A stretch of DNA of 24,263 nucleotides, from assembly GCA_002746395.1 (NCBI GenBank), contig NVXA01000007.1, positions 119,848 to 144,110 of the forward strand, written 5' to 3'. The notes beneath the pieces are model-generated. The model saw only the letters and a program-made list of their open reading frames with translations. It was not told the origin of the DNA and did no database searches. This document shows, one piece after another, positions 1-8,498 of the stretch. The position numbers were made by a program, and so were the translations under genes. Source of the stretch: Paracoccaceae bacterium. GTDB taxonomy: Bacteria > Pseudomonadota > Alphaproteobacteria > Rhodobacterales > Rhodobacteraceae. Each line of letters starts with the position of its first letter. Within the stretch, counting starts at the first letter, position 1.

Positions 1-907
1 CGCTAACAATCTGCATCTTGATCGGATTGCGAAGGTCTGGCTTGTCGGAGCCATACCAAAGCGCCGCGTCTTTATACGAAATCTGCGGGATGTCGCGGTT
101 GACGGTCTTGTCGCCGAACTCCTCGAAAATTCCGGTCATAATCGGTTCAATCGTGTCGAAAATATCCTGTTGCGTGACGAACGACATTTCCATGTCCAAC
201 TGATAGAAATCTGTTGGGGAGCGGTCGGCCCGCGGGTCTTCATCCCTGAAACACGGCGCGATCTGGAAGTATTTGTCGAACCCAGAAACCATCATCATCT
301 GCTTGAACTGCTGCGGCGCTTGCGGCAACGCATAAAACTTGCCCGGATGCATACGGCTTGGCACAAGAAAATCCCGCGCCCCTTCAGGGCTTGAGGCCGT
401 AATAATCGGCGTCTGGAATTCGTTAAACCCGATGCCTTCCATGCGCTTGCGAATGCTGGAAACCACGTTGGAGCGCAACATCATCCGGTTGTGCATCCCT
501 TCGCGGCGCAGATCGAGGAACCGGTATTTCAACCGCGTTTCTTCAGGGTATTCCTGTTCGCCAAACACTGGCAACGGCAATTCCTCGGATGCGCCAAGCA
601 CTTCCATGTCACGAATGAAAATCTCCACTTCGCCCGTCGGGATGTTGGGGTTCACCAACTCTGGGTCACGCGCCTTAACGGTGCCATCGATACGGATAAC
701 CCATTCGGAACGCACCTTCTCAAGCTCGTGAAAAATCGGCGAATCCTCATCCGCCAAAATCTGCGTCACGCCGTAATGGTCGCGAAGGTCGATAAACAAA
801 ATGCCACCATGATCGCGCACACGATGCACCCAACCGGAAAGGCGAACCGTGTCGCCCACGTTCGCGGCGGTAAGTTCATTACATTTATGAGAGCGAAAAG
901 CGTGCAT
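1..907 (-). CDS. aspS: Aspartyl-tRNA synthetase, N-terminal half (cut by window edge)
   Basis: The minus strand is open from an ATG at 907 to the left edge, about 302 codons of a protein usually near 590 residues. It begins [12 protein letters not shown], followed by an OB-fold anticodon-binding domain (about residues 15-110, with [19 protein letters not shown]). The class II catalytic core then starts, with motif 1 around [20 protein letters not shown] and motif 2 around the [19 protein letters not shown] stretch. The product charges tRNA-Asp in the cytoplasm. [20 protein letters not shown] is the usual bacterial AspRS sequence; whether the enzyme is discriminating or non-discriminating cannot be told here. 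An AGGAT element sits about 6 nt before the ATG. The gene is divergent from carB. The C-terminal half, with motif 3, lies outside the window. Confidence 0.96.
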   Translation of the reverse strand, partial: MHAFRSHKCNELTAANVGDTVRLSGWVHRVRDHGGILFIDLRDHYGVTQILADEDSPIFHELEKVRSEWVIRIDGTVKARDPELVNPNIPTGEVEIFIRDMEVLGASEELPLPVFGEQEYPEETRLKYRFLDLRREGMHNRMMLRSNVVSSIRKRMEGIGFNEFQTPIITASSPEGARDFLVPSRMHPGKFYALPQAPQQFKQMMMVSGFDKYFQIAPCFRDEDPRADRSPTDFYQLDMEMSFVTQQDIFDTIEPIMTGIFEEFGDKTVNRDIPQISYKDAALWYGSDKPDLRNPIKMQIVS

Positions 908-945
908 GATGTATCCTAACAAACGGGCATAATTGATCGAGGTTG

Positions 946-974
946 GATACACAGGTTTAGAGGGGGAATGTCAA
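946..974 (-). promoter_or_regulatory. Candidate sigma70 promoter for aspS
   Basis: On the minus strand a perfect TTGACA -35 hexamer (974-969) is followed after 17 nt by TGTATC (951-946), a weak -10. It lies about 40 nt upstream of the aspS start codon. Hexamer match and spacing are seen directly; activity is inferred. Confidence 0.42.
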
Positions 975-1005
975 GGGTTGCGGCGAGAAAGCACCCCTTA
1001 TGGGG

Positions 1006-1033
1006 TTGCGTGAATTGCCCCACCCATTATAAC
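1006..1033 (+). promoter_or_regulatory. Candidate promoter for carB
   Basis: TTGCGT (1006-1011) and TATAAC (1028-1033) are separated by 16 nt, about 75 nt before the carB start. The -10 is good and the -35 weak. A short hairpin with a bulge (CACCCC / GGGGTTG, about 992-1009) overlaps the -35 side. Confidence 0.3.
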
Positions 1034-1109
1034 CGCCACAATTTGCATCTCGCAGACGAATCCCTTCCCGCTCGCGCTTGCGCTGGCGGCCAAACGCGCG
1101 GACATCGGT

Positions 1110-4100
1110 ATGCCTAAAAGAACTGACATCTCCTCCATCATGATTATCGGTGCTGGCCCTATTATTATTGGCCAAGCCTGTGAATTCGACTATTCTGGCG
1201 CGCAAGCCTGTAAAGCGTTGAAGGAGGAAGGCTACCGCGTCATCCTCGTCAATTCCAATCCAGCCACAATCATGACCGATCCAGACATGGCGGATGCCAC
1301 ATATATTGAGCCGATCACCCCCGAGGTTGTCGCCAAGATCATCGAAAAAGAACGCCCCGATGCGTTGTTGCCAACCATGGGTGGGCAAACCGGCCTGAAT
1401 ACCGCACTGGCACTGGACGACATGGGCGTGCTGGAAAAATTCGGCGTAGAGATGATCGGCGCGGACCGCAAAGCCATCGAGATGGCCGAAGACCGCAAAC
1501 TGTTCCGCGAAGCAATGGACCGCCTCGGTATCGAAAACCCGCGCGCCACCATCGCCGAAAACATGGAAGAATGCATGGCCGCGCTGGATGACATCGGCCT
1601 ACCCGCCATCATCCGCCCCGCCTTCACCATGGGCGGTACAGGCGGTGGCATCGCCTATAACCGCGAAGATTACATCCATTTCTGCGGCACCGGCCTCGAT
1701 GCTTCCCCCGTCAACCAGATCCTGATTGATGAATCCCTACTGGGTTGGAAAGAATTCGAGATGGAAGTCGTGCGCGACAAAGCGGACAACGCCATCATCA
1801 TTTGCGCCATCGAAAACATCGACCCGATGGGCGTGCATACGGGTGATAGTATCACCGTAGCCCCTGCGTTGACGCTTACGGATAAAGAATATCAACTGAT
1901 GCGGACCCGTTCCATTGACGTGCTGCGCGAAATTGGCGTCGAAACCGGCGGTTCCAACGTGCAATGGTCCGTGAACCCCGAAGATGGCCGCATGGTCGTG
2001 ATCGAAATGAACCCGCGTGTTTCACGGTCCTCGGCACTGGCCTCCAAGGCCACAGGTTTCCCAATTGCCAAGGTTGCCGCCAAACTGGCCGTGGGTTATA
2101 CGCTAGATGAACTCGACAACGACATCACCAAAGTCACGCCTGCGTCTTTCGAGCCAAGCATTGATTACGTCGTCACCAAAATCCCGCGCTTCACATTTGA
2201 AAAATTTCCCGGCGCAGAACCCATCCTCGGCACCGCAATGAAATCCGTGGGCGAGGCGATGGCCATTGGCCGCACCATCCACGAAAGCCTGCAAAAAGCG
2301 CTGGCATCGCTGGAAACCGGTCTGACAGGGTTTGACGAAATGGAGATTGAGGGCGAAGGCGAGGCCGCAATCATCGCCGCCATTTCCCCGCAAACGCCGG
2401 ACCGGATGTTGCTGATCGCCCAAGCCATGCGCGAAGGCATGTCACTTGAGGCCATTCACACCCACACCAAATTCGACCCGTGGTTCCTAGAGCGCATCAA
2501 GGAAATCGTCGACGAAGAAGCCAAACTTCGCGAAAACGGCCTGCCCACAAACGCGCATGATATGCGCCGCATCAAAATGATGGGCTTTTCCGATGCGCGC
2601 CTTGCAACGCTGACCAAAAACACCGAAACCGGCGTGCGCCATTCCCGCCTCGCGATGGACGTAAAAGCCTGCTTCAAGCGCATCGACACTTGCGCCGCCG
2701 AATTCGAAGCGCAGACCCCTTATATGTATTCCACGTATGAGGCCGACGCGATGGGGACCGTGGAATGCGAAGCCCGCCCCTCTGACCGCAAAAAAGTCGT
2801 CATTCTTGGCGGTGGCCCGAACCGCATTGGTCAAGGGATCGAGTTTGATTATTGCTGCTGCCATGCCTGTTACGCGCTGACAGCCGCCGATTACGAAACC
2901 ATCATGATCAACTGCAATCCTGAAACCGTTTCCACCGATTACGACACATCGGATCGTTTGTATTTCGAACCCCTGACACTGGAATCCGTGCTAGAAATCC
3001 TGCGGGTCGAACAGGAAAATGGTACACTTCACGGTGTTATCGTGCAATTTGGCGGCCAAACCCCGCTGAAACTGGCCAACGCGCTTGAGGCCGAAGGCAT
3101 CCCGATTCTTGGCACCTCGCCCGACGCGATTGATCTGGCCGAAGACCGTGAACGTTTCCAGCAACTGCTGAACGATCTGGATCTGAAACAACCCTACAAC
3201 GGCATCGCCTCCAGCCCCGAACAAGCGTTCGAGATTGCGCAGGATGTCGGCTATCCGCTGGTCATTCGCCCATCGTACGTTTTGGGTGGGCGTGGCATGG
3301 AAATCGTGCGCGATGACGCGCAGCTAACCCGCTATATCAACGCGGCGATCAGCCTTTCCGGCGATAACCCCGTGCTGCTCGACAGCTATCTAACGGGTGC
3401 AATCGAGGTTGATGTTGACGCGCTTTGTGACGGCAAGAACGTCCACGTCGCCGGCATCATGGAACACATCGAAGAAGCTGGCGTGCATTCCGGCGATAGC
3501 GCCTGCTCGCTGCCGCCCTATTCGCTGGATGCTGACACAATCGCCGAACTGAAACGCCAGACCGAGGCAATGGCCATCGGCCTGAACGTCGTCGGCCTGA
3601 TGAACGTACAATTCGCCATCAAAGACGGCGTGATTTATGTTTTGGAAGTCAACCCGCGCGCATCCCGCACCGTACCATTCGTGGCCAAGGCAACAGGTTC
3701 GCCCATTGCCAGCATCGCCGCACGGATCATGGCGGGCGAACCCCTGTCGAACTTCGATCTGGTCGATCCGAACGTCCCTTATTATGCCGTGAAAGAGGCC
3801 GTTCTACCCTTCAACCGCTTCCCCGGCGTTGACACCTTGCTTGGCCCCGAAATGCGCTCAACAGGCGAGGTCATGGGGCTGGACAAAACCTTCTCCCGCG
3901 CCTTCTTGAAATCGCAAATGGGCGCAGGCGTGGACCTGCCAACAGGCGGCAACGTGTTCCTGTCCATCAAAGACTCCGATAAAGGCGACATGATATTAGA
4001 GGCCGCACGCACCGTATCCGACCTCGGCTTCAAGATCATCGCCACACGTGGAACGGCTGAATATCTGGCCTCTAACGGCATCAACTCGGACGTGGTTAAC

Positions 4101-4343
4101 AAGGTATACGAGGGCCGCCCCAACATCGTCGATATGATGAAGGACGGCGGCATTCAGCTGGTGTTCAACACAACCGAGGGCGTGCAATCCATTGAAGATT
4201 CACGCGAAATTCGCTCCGTGGCGCTGTATGACCGTATCCCGTATTACACTACGGCTGCCGGTTGCCGCGCCGCCGCGCGCGCCATGAAGGGCCGCACCGA
4301 AAGCGAAATTGAAGTCCATCCATTGCAAACCATCATCGTTTAG
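1110..4343 (+). CDS. carB: Carbamoyl-phosphate synthase large subunit
   Basis: A 1077-residue protein, matching the usual length of about 1070-1100. It makes carbamoyl phosphate from bicarbonate, ammonia supplied by CarA and two ATP, feeding pyrimidine and arginine synthesis in the cytoplasm. The start [20 protein letters not shown] is the canonical N-terminus. The two homologous halves are visible: a first ATP-grasp unit (about 1-400, with [13 protein letters not shown] and [20 protein letters not shown]), an oligomerisation region (about 400-550), a second ATP-grasp unit (about 560-935, with [20 protein letters not shown] and [19 protein letters not shown]), and a C-terminal MGS-like allosteric domain (about 940-1077, with [14 protein letters not shown]). 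carA is not in the window. No strong Shine-Dalgarno is visible before the ATG. Confidence 0.99.
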   Translation: MPKRTDISSIMIIGAGPIIIGQACEFDYSGAQACKALKEEGYRVILVNSNPATIMTDPDMADATYIEPITPEVVAKIIEKERPDALLPTMGGQTGLNTALALDDMGVLEKFGVEMIGADRKAIEMAEDRKLFREAMDRLGIENPRATIAENMEECMAALDDIGLPAIIRPAFTMGGTGGGIAYNREDYIHFCGTGLDASPVNQILIDESLLGWKEFEMEVVRDKADNAIIICAIENIDPMGVHTGDSITVAPALTLTDKEYQLMRTRSIDVLREIGVETGGSNVQWSVNPEDGRMVVIEMNPRVSRSSALASKATGFPIAKVAAKLAVGYTLDELDNDITKVTPASFEPSIDYVVTKIPRFTFEKFPGAEPILGTAMKSVGEAMAIGRTIHESLQKALASLETGLTGFDEMEIEGEGEAAIIAAISPQTPDRMLLIAQAMREGMSLEAIHTHTKFDPWFLERIKEIVDEEAKLRENGLPTNAHDMRRIKMMGFSDARLATLTKNTETGVRHSRLAMDVKACFKRIDTCAAEFEAQTPYMYSTYEADAMGTVECEARPSDRKKVVILGGGPNRIGQGIEFDYCCCHACYALTAADYETIMINCNPETVSTDYDTSDRLYFEPLTLESVLEILRVEQENGTLHGVIVQFGGQTPLKLANALEAEGIPILGTSPDAIDLAEDRERFQQLLNDLDLKQPYNGIASSPEQAFEIAQDVGYPLVIRPSYVLGGRGMEIVRDDAQLTRYINAAISLSGDNPVLLDSYLTGAIEVDVDALCDGKNVHVAGIMEHIEEAGVHSGDSACSLPPYSLDADTIAELKRQTEAMAIGLNVVGLMNVQFAIKDGVIYVLEVNPRASRTVPFVAKATGSPIASIAARIMAGEPLSNFDLVDPNVPYYAVKEAVLPFNRFPGVDTLLGPEMRSTGEVMGLDKTFSRAFLKSQMGAGVDLPTGGNVFLSIKDSDKGDMILEAARTVSDLGFKIIATRGTAEYLASNGINSDVVNKVYEGRPNIVDMMKDGGIQLVFNTTEGVQSIEDSREIRSVALYDRIPYYTTAAGCRAAARAMKGRTESEIEVHPLQTIIV

Positions 4344-4357
4344 CAAAGGGATCAATA

Positions 4358-4552
4358 GTGGAACCTAAACAGAAAAAGCACAACTTTATCGCCATCGGAT
4401 TTACCATTGGCATGTTGTTCGGCGCCGCTTTGGGCGCGTTCTATGGAAATATCGCGAATGGAATCGTATTTGGCTTTGCAGGCGGAACGGCGGTCGGTGC
4501 CGTGATTGAAGCGATACTACGCTCCAAAAAAGGTAACAGTGACGATAGTTAG
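4358..4552 (+). CDS. Small glycine-rich membrane protein, unknown function
   Basis: 64 residues starting at GTG, with an AAAGGG ribosome-binding site 7 nt upstream and only 14 nt after the carB stop, so probably co-transcribed with it. A short basic N-terminus is followed by two hydrophobic, glycine/alanine-rich segments (about residues 10-29 and 33-53) and a charged tail (RSKKGNSDDS). The GMLFGAALGAFYGNIANG and GFAGGTAVGAVIEA stretches resemble glycine-zipper packing. I do not recognise a named family. The predicted location is the inner membrane. Confidence 0.72.
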   Translation: MEPKQKKHNFIAIGFTIGMLFGAALGAFYGNIANGIVFGFAGGTAVGAVIEAILRSKKGNSDDS

Positions 4553-4632
4553 TCGCGGTCCGCTCGGCAGTTTCACGAATTATTAATCATTTTCGCGTAT
4601 AAGATTCGGTACTGAGCGAGGCGGCTAACACC

Positions 4633-4654
4633 CGTAGGTTTATCATGACCTGCG
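4633..4654. repeat. Short inverted repeat downstream of the carB transcription unit
   Basis: CGTAGGT (4633-4639) and ACCTGCG (4648-4654) can form a 7-bp stem with one G-T pair. It has no T-run, so it is a weak terminator candidate at best. It sits just outside the left IS end. Confidence 0.2.
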
Positions 4655-4701
4655 ACCCTAAAATGGGCCTGTCGCGCTTTAAGGTTACCACATGAACTCA
4701 T

Positions 4702-5577
4702 TTAAGCGGCAATCCTTTCGAATTCCAAGGGGCTTTTCCAACCTAATGTCGAGTGTTTTCGGCGAGGGCTATAAAAGCCGTCGGTGTATTCAAAAACCTC
4801 GAGTTCAGCCGCGCGGCGGGTGTACCACGGGTGTCGCTAGATCAGTTCAGCCTTGCGCTGCACGATAGGTGAATGCGTAGCAATTTCCCTTGCCACTCAT
4901 GGATGCTTTAAAGCCATGCTGGCGCAGACGTTTCTGATAGTCATGCGAACAATACTGGGAACCGCGATCCGAGTGATGAATGCAGCCCTTCGGTGGTTTT
5001 CGCAGGGCTACCGCCATGTCCAAAGCACGGATAGCAAGGTCGCGTTTCATGCGATTGCTGACGGCCCAGCCAATGACCCGCCGCGAATACAGGTCCAAAA
5101 CCACGGCCAGATACAACCAACCCTCCTGGGTCCAGATATAGCTAATATCGACAACCCATTTCTGGTTAGGCTTTTCTGCGGTGAAGTTCCGGTTCAGCAG
5201 GTTGGGTGCAATGTTGAACTTGTGGTTGCTGTCCGTAGTCACCTTGTGTTTGCGGGTTCTGACAACGCATATGCCGTCTGGCGCATCAAACGACCAACAC
5301 GGCGGTCACTAACATCAAAGTCCAGCTTTTTCAACTCTTCAGTCATCCTTGGCCTGCCATAGCTGCCCAGAGAAAAGCGATGCTGTTCTCTGATGTGTGC
5401 CAGTAATACCATATTCTTACGTCGCTCCACGGCAGGGCATTATATGCCCGAGAGTGGCGCTCTGACTGATTGAGCGGGATGGATATCCTCGAAACCCGCG
5501 TGAACTAACATTCACGCTCCGGCGCAGTCGTTCGGTTGAAACGGCCCTCGATTTTCTTCAACAAACCTAAACCTCAT
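4702..5577 (-). pseudogene. IS3-family transposase OrfB (DDE integrase), broken
   Basis: The minus strand encodes recognisable OrfB pieces in different frames: a segment with SLGSYGRPRMTEELKKLDFD and RRVGRLMRQ (about 5430-5280), then HKVTTDSNHKFNIAPNLLNR and the rve core with WVVDISYIWTQEGWLYLAVV (first Asp) and [19 protein letters not shown] (second Asp). The frame breaks near 5276, where CGCCAGACGGC fits loss of one A from a codon for Asn in RQNGI. After GKGNCY (about 4880) the usual [13 protein letters not shown] segment, which carries the catalytic Glu, is replaced by unrelated sequence. The frame recovers as a degraded tail ending near 4702. The N-terminal 40-50 codons are also scrambled. 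It cannot make an active transposase. Confidence 0.85.
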
Positions 5578-5594
5578 GGCTTTTGACCCGCGAA
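5564..5594 (-). repeat. 31-nt perfect inverted repeat shared with the right IS copy
   Basis: The minus-strand sequence here, TTCGCGGGTCAAAAGCCATG and on through AGGTTTAGGTT, is identical to plus-strand 6023-6053. It is the orfA/orfB junction of the element, present in both copies in opposite orientation. Confidence 0.85.
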
Positions 5595-5598
5595 GATC

Positions 5599-5631
5599 CC
5601 TCCCGGTGATTGCTACGCATTCACCGGGAGG
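5599..5631. repeat. Perfect 11-bp stem hairpin at the IS junction
   Basis: CCTCCCGGTGA (5599-5609) and TCACCGGGAGG (5621-5631) flank an 11-nt loop. The segment 5609-5625 (ATTGCTACGCATTCACC) recurs as its exact reverse complement at 4868-4884, at the point where the left orfB copy is interrupted. No T-run follows, so it is probably a rearrangement footprint and not a terminator. Confidence 0.6.
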
Positions 5632-5704
5632 TCAGTGTATGGTGGTTTGCTTTAGCACTTCCCTCTTGTCTTAAGAATAACTCGGCTCTCTTTGCGAAGC
5701 CGGG

Positions 5705-5732
5705 TGGACCTGTCGCGGAATTGTGCCGCTCC
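5705..5732 (+). repeat. Left terminal inverted repeat of the right IS copy
   Basis: Starts TGGACCTGTCGCGG; pairs with 6435-6462. Two perfect blocks of 14 and 10 nt are separated by 4 mostly mismatched positions. Confidence 0.85.
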
Positions 5733-5767
5733 TTTAACCGCGTATTATACGCAAAAGGAGAAACGAT

Positions 5768-6043
5768 ATGGCATCACAACATACAGCAGAATTTCGACAG
5801 GAAGCGGTGCGCGTAGCACTGACAAGTGGATTGAATCGCAAGCAGGCAGCTTCTGACTTTGGCGTTGGGTTTTCGACGTTGAGCCGCTGGATACAATTGG
5901 AGCGTCAAACGCTGCCGGAACCGACCGCCCAGAGCGATCTGGAGGCTGAAGTAACCAGACTTCGCAAAGAAAACCGCCTTCTACGCGAGGAGAGAGAGGT
6001 GCTAAAGAAGGCCACCATATTTTTCGCGGGTCAAAAGCCATGA
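5768..6043 (+). CDS. IS3-family transposase OrfA (HTH protein), intact
   Basis: 91 residues. The N-terminal helix-turn-helix of the HTH_Tnp_1 type is clear (FRQEAVRVALTSGLNRKQAA, then FGVGFSTLSRWIQ). It is followed by a leucine-zipper-like coiled coil (LEAEVTRLRKENRLLREERE) and the typical end LKKATIFFAGQKP. An AAAGGAG ribosome-binding site lies about 7 nt before the ATG at 5768. In a complete element OrfA binds the terminal repeats and is fused to OrfB by programmed -1 frameshifting. Here the downstream orfB overlaps by ATGA but is deleted internally, so OrfA could at most make a DNA-binding protein without catalysis. Confidence 0.85.
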   Translation: MASQHTAEFRQEAVRVALTSGLNRKQAASDFGVGFSTLSRWIQLERQTLPEPTAQSDLEAEVTRLRKENRLLREEREVLKKATIFFAGQKP

Positions 6044-6053
6044 GGTTTAGGTT
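6023..6053 (+). repeat. Partner of the 31-nt inverted repeat at 5564-5594
   Basis: Plus-strand orfA/orfB junction, identical to minus-strand 5594-5564. Together with the roughly 120-bp inverted similarity of 6116-6238 to about 4880-5000, it gives two inverted homologous arms. Confidence 0.85.
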
Positions 6054-6424
6054 CGTTCGCTGCCCGGCAGGGTATTGCGCAGCAATGCACGAGAGGGGAA
6101 GAAACCCTGCGCAAACCACCGAAGGGCTGTATTCATCACTCAGATCGCGGTTCCCAGTATTGCTCGCATGACTATCAGAAACGTCTGCGTCAACACGGGT
6201 TCAAAGCATCCATGAGTGGCAAAGGGAATTGCTACGACAACGCGGTCGTCGAGACATTCTTCAAAACTATCAAAGCCGAACTGATCTGGCGGCATCCGTA
6301 GCATACTCGTCGCGCTGCTGAACTGGCAATCTTTGAATACATCAATGGCTTTTATAATCCTCGCCGCAGACATTCTGCACTAGGCTGGAAAAGTCCCTTG
6401 GCTTTCGAAAGGTTTGCCGCCTAA
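6040..6424 (+). pseudogene. IS3-family transposase OrfB remnant, internal deletion
   Basis: The ATG at 6040 overlaps the orfA stop (ATGA) and gives MRFRFV, the normal OrfB start. The next 55 nt or so match nothing in the left copy. From about 6112 OrfB coding sequence resumes in another frame: [20 protein letters not shown], then [20 protein letters not shown] (second Asp and catalytic Glu), ending WKSPLAFERFAA at 6424. The first catalytic Asp region is absent and an in-frame TAG follows ELIWRHP near 6299. It is non-functional. It holds the part that the left copy lacks, and the left copy holds the part missing here. Confidence 0.85.
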
Positions 6425-6434
6425 ATGAGTTCAT

Positions 6435-6462
6435 GGAGCGGCACTAAACCGCGACAGGTCCA
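6435..6462 (-). repeat. Right terminal inverted repeat of the right IS copy
   Basis: Ends CCGCGACAGGTCCA; reverse complement matches 5705-5732. It ends 26 nt before the stop codon of the histidine kinase gene. Confidence 0.85.
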
Positions 6463-6488
6463 GTCTAGGAAACTAGGGCTATTCAAGG

Positions 6489-8498
6489 TCACAGATGAAG
6501 ACCGTCGCACCCCAAGAATACAAAAAATACACTGCCGATACCTACTTCACTTGTAGCCCAGATTTCACCGCCATTTCGCAACAAGAGTTTTTGAGAAATA
6601 GACAGCCCGAGTCCGGTGCCTTGGCTCTGTTTTGTCGTGAAAAACGGGTCAAATATGCGCAGCAGTTTTTCGTCGGTAATGCCAGTTCCGGTGTCACTCA
6701 TTTTTAGTAATATGCCTTCTTGGCCCGCCCTTTTATGGTCACAACACTCTATCTTCAAATCCCCGCCATTAGGCATGGCGTGGATGGCGTTGACCATCAG
6801 GTTTATCAAGACCTGCTGGAGTTCTGTCTTGTTCATGCCAACGGATCTGGTGGTTGAAAGCACAAGCGTTAACTCTATCCTTGCTTTGTCAAATAAATGT
6901 CGCACCAATGGCAGCGTGTCTTCGACAACATCGTTGGGAGAATATTCCACTACGCTTCCGGCAAATTCGTCTGGGCGCGCGAATTGCAATAGCTTGCTTA
7001 CAAGCGCGTTAATTCTGTGAACTTGTTCATCCAAAAGCCTGAATTCAGTGTCAAACTCGTGCGCTGCCTCCTCCATGGTTTCGCGAATTACGTCAATATT
7101 GCCCTGAATCACAGCCACGGGGTTGTTGATCTCGTGCGCGACACTCGCGGTGATCTCGCCAATCGCGGCCAGTTTTTCCGAAACAACAAGCTGTTTGGTT
7201 GTGGCTTCCAGCCGTTGATTGGCGTCGGATAGCTCTTTGGTCCGTGCCCGAACCCTTGTTTCAAGCTCATCTGCCCAATCGCGCAGGCGCTGATCTCGCT
7301 CTTGCACATTGTCCAGCAAGGCATCAAGCTGGCTTGAAACCAGTGAAATTTCGTTGCTTTTATTTTCAAGCGCCGTGCGGGCAGAAAGGTCTCCGGATTC
7401 CACCGCTGAGATTGTGTTAACCATTCTTTCCAGAGGTTTAAACACCCCGCGTGCGAGGCGTAAAAACAACGGCACCGAGAGGAGCAAAAGCAGGGCGAAG
7501 CCGCCACCAATCAACCAAAGGGTTTGGGCTTTGGCCGCGCGGTAGGGGCTGTCCAGAAACCCGACATAAAGCATACCGATGCGGTTGCCAAAGCTATCAA
7601 GCAGGGGCTCATAGGCAGAAATATACCAGTCATTGACCACAAAGGCACGGTCGAGCCATGTGCGGCCCTCATCCAGCACTGCGGCGCGCACCTCCTTGGA
7701 AACCCGCGTGCCAAGGGCGCGCACATCTTCAAAAAGCCGCACATTGGTCGAGATGCGTACATCTTCCAAAAACAGGGTAGTGGTGCCCAGACTGCCTTCT
7801 GTCAGGCTTGCCTGCGGATAAACCAAAGCATTAATCGTATCGATAAAACCCAGATTTTTATTGAGCAAGACCCCAGCCACCAGTGCACCATTGCCCACAC
7901 TTACCGGCGCGGCGCTATGCACCACCATGCCCCGTGTTTCCTCGGATTGAGTGCTCGGCAGAGCGGCTTCAGTCGGAACAAGCGGAATATTAGCGCGCGT
8001 GGCCAGTACCGGGTCAAAGGCCGCAAGATTTCCGGCGGTAAAAAGATCAATTTCTGCGCCGCCAGTGCCGGTAAGTGCGCTTTTCACCACAGGCCATCGC
8101 GCAGGGTTTTGGGGGGCATCAAGACTGCTGGCGGTTATAATTTCGCCATTCGGTTTCAGCAGATACAGAAAATCAAATCCATTTTTTTGCCGTGCTGTTT
8201 CCAGCAACTCTGCTAGCGTATCGGATTCATATGCATGTAAAAAATCTGCCGAGGCCCCAAGCGCCTGCAGGTTTTCAAAGCTCCGCTCCCTTAGGCCGGC
8301 AAGATATTGGCGGGCAATGGTCAGTTCGCTGTTCACCTTGGCAATCAGCAGGTTATCAAAACGCTCTGACCAGTTATAAATAATCACACTGCCAAAGAGC
8401 GGCATAACTAAAAGCATGGGTAAGAGCGCAATGATTAACAGGCGCGCACGCACAGATCGGTACCACGGGATCATAACCGTTTTGCCTTTATCAGCCAT
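6489..8498 (-). CDS. Membrane sensor histidine kinase with periplasmic cache-like domain
   Basis: 669 residues if started at the ATG at 8498, which overlaps the stop of the upstream response regulator gene. A longer frame to 8564 would run deep into that gene. It has TM1 at about 19-42, a periplasmic domain of about 275 residues (sCache/dCache-like, with GFDFLYLLKPNGEIITASSL), TM2 at about 322-344 (WLIGGGFALLLLLSVPLFL), HAMP and coiled coil to about 440, HisKA with SVAHEINNPVAVIQGNI (phospho-His near 454), and HATPase with LINLMVNAIHAMP, SDTGTGI and FFTTKQSQGTGLGLS. It should autophosphorylate and pass phosphate to the adjacent NtrC-type regulator. The ligand is unknown; formate, a redox signal or metal supply are guesses from context. 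The C-terminus is short after the last kinase box, and an IS end lies 26 nt beyond. Confidence 0.93.
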   Translation of the reverse strand: MADKGKTVMIPWYRSVRARLLIIALLPMLLVMPLFGSVIIYNWSERFDNLLIAKVNSELTIARQYLAGLRERSFENLQALGASADFLHAYESDTLAELLETARQKNGFDFLYLLKPNGEIITASSLDAPQNPARWPVVKSALTGTGGAEIDLFTAGNLAAFDPVLATRANIPLVPTEAALPSTQSEETRGMVVHSAAPVSVGNGALVAGVLLNKNLGFIDTINALVYPQASLTEGSLGTTTLFLEDVRISTNVRLFEDVRALGTRVSKEVRAAVLDEGRTWLDRAFVVNDWYISAYEPLLDSFGNRIGMLYVGFLDSPYRAAKAQTLWLIGGGFALLLLLSVPLFLRLARGVFKPLERMVNTISAVESGDLSARTALENKSNEISLVSSQLDALLDNVQERDQRLRDWADELETRVRARTKELSDANQRLEATTKQLVVSEKLAAIGEITASVAHEINNPVAVIQGNIDVIRETMEEAAHEFDTEFRLLDEQVHRINALVSKLLQFARPDEFAGSVVEYSPNDVVEDTLPLVRHLFDKARIELTLVLSTTRSVGMNKTELQQVLINLMVNAIHAMPNGGDLKIECCDHKRAGQEGILLKMSDTGTGITDEKLLRIFDPFFTTKQSQGTGLGLSISQKLLLRNGGEIWATSEVGIGSVFFVFLGCDGLHL

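Larger units (their letters stand above)
4664..5597 (-). mobile_element. IS3-family element, left copy, degenerate and 5'-truncated
   Basis: Read on the minus strand, this copy ends at 4664 with a terminal repeat beginning TGGGCCTGTCGCG, related to TGGACCTGTCGCGG of the right-hand copy. It carries most of an IS3-type orfB. orfA and the opposite terminal repeat are missing; similarity to the right copy stops about 5594, just before a hairpin. Shared stretches are roughly 90% identical by eye to the right copy, so the two are diverged relatives, not a fresh duplication. No target-site duplication was found. Confidence 0.82.
5705..6462 (+). mobile_element. IS3-family element, right copy, internally deleted, both ends present
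   Basis: The element is bounded by terminal inverted repeats TGGACCTGTCGCGG (5705-5718) and CCGCGACAGGTCCA (6449-6462). Each continues into a second matching block GTGCCGCTCC, giving about 28-bp repeats. It is 758 bp, against about 1.2 kb for a full IS3-type element. It holds orfA and the 3' end of orfB; the middle of orfB is gone. Flanking bases (CCGGG / GTCTA) show no 3-4 bp target duplication. Confidence 0.88.

Noticed and set aside
957..1388. 143-residue minus-strand frame over the aspS-carB gap and carB 5' end
   Set aside because: It lies mostly antisense to carB's well-conserved start, has low-complexity composition and no family resemblance; treated as a shadow frame.
4868..5625. Invertible switch between the 17-nt inverted repeats
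   Set aside because: The left orfB copy is already collinear from 5577 to 4702 in one orientation, so no inverted state is implied; no recombinase gene or recombination core was seen.
5705..6462. Functional insertion sequence
   Set aside because: Both ends and orfA are intact, but orfB lacks the first catalytic Asp region and has an in-frame stop, so it is not autonomous.
7524..8216. 230-residue plus-strand frame
   Set aside because: Antisense to the sensor domain of the histidine kinase; no ribosome-binding site or recognisable motif.
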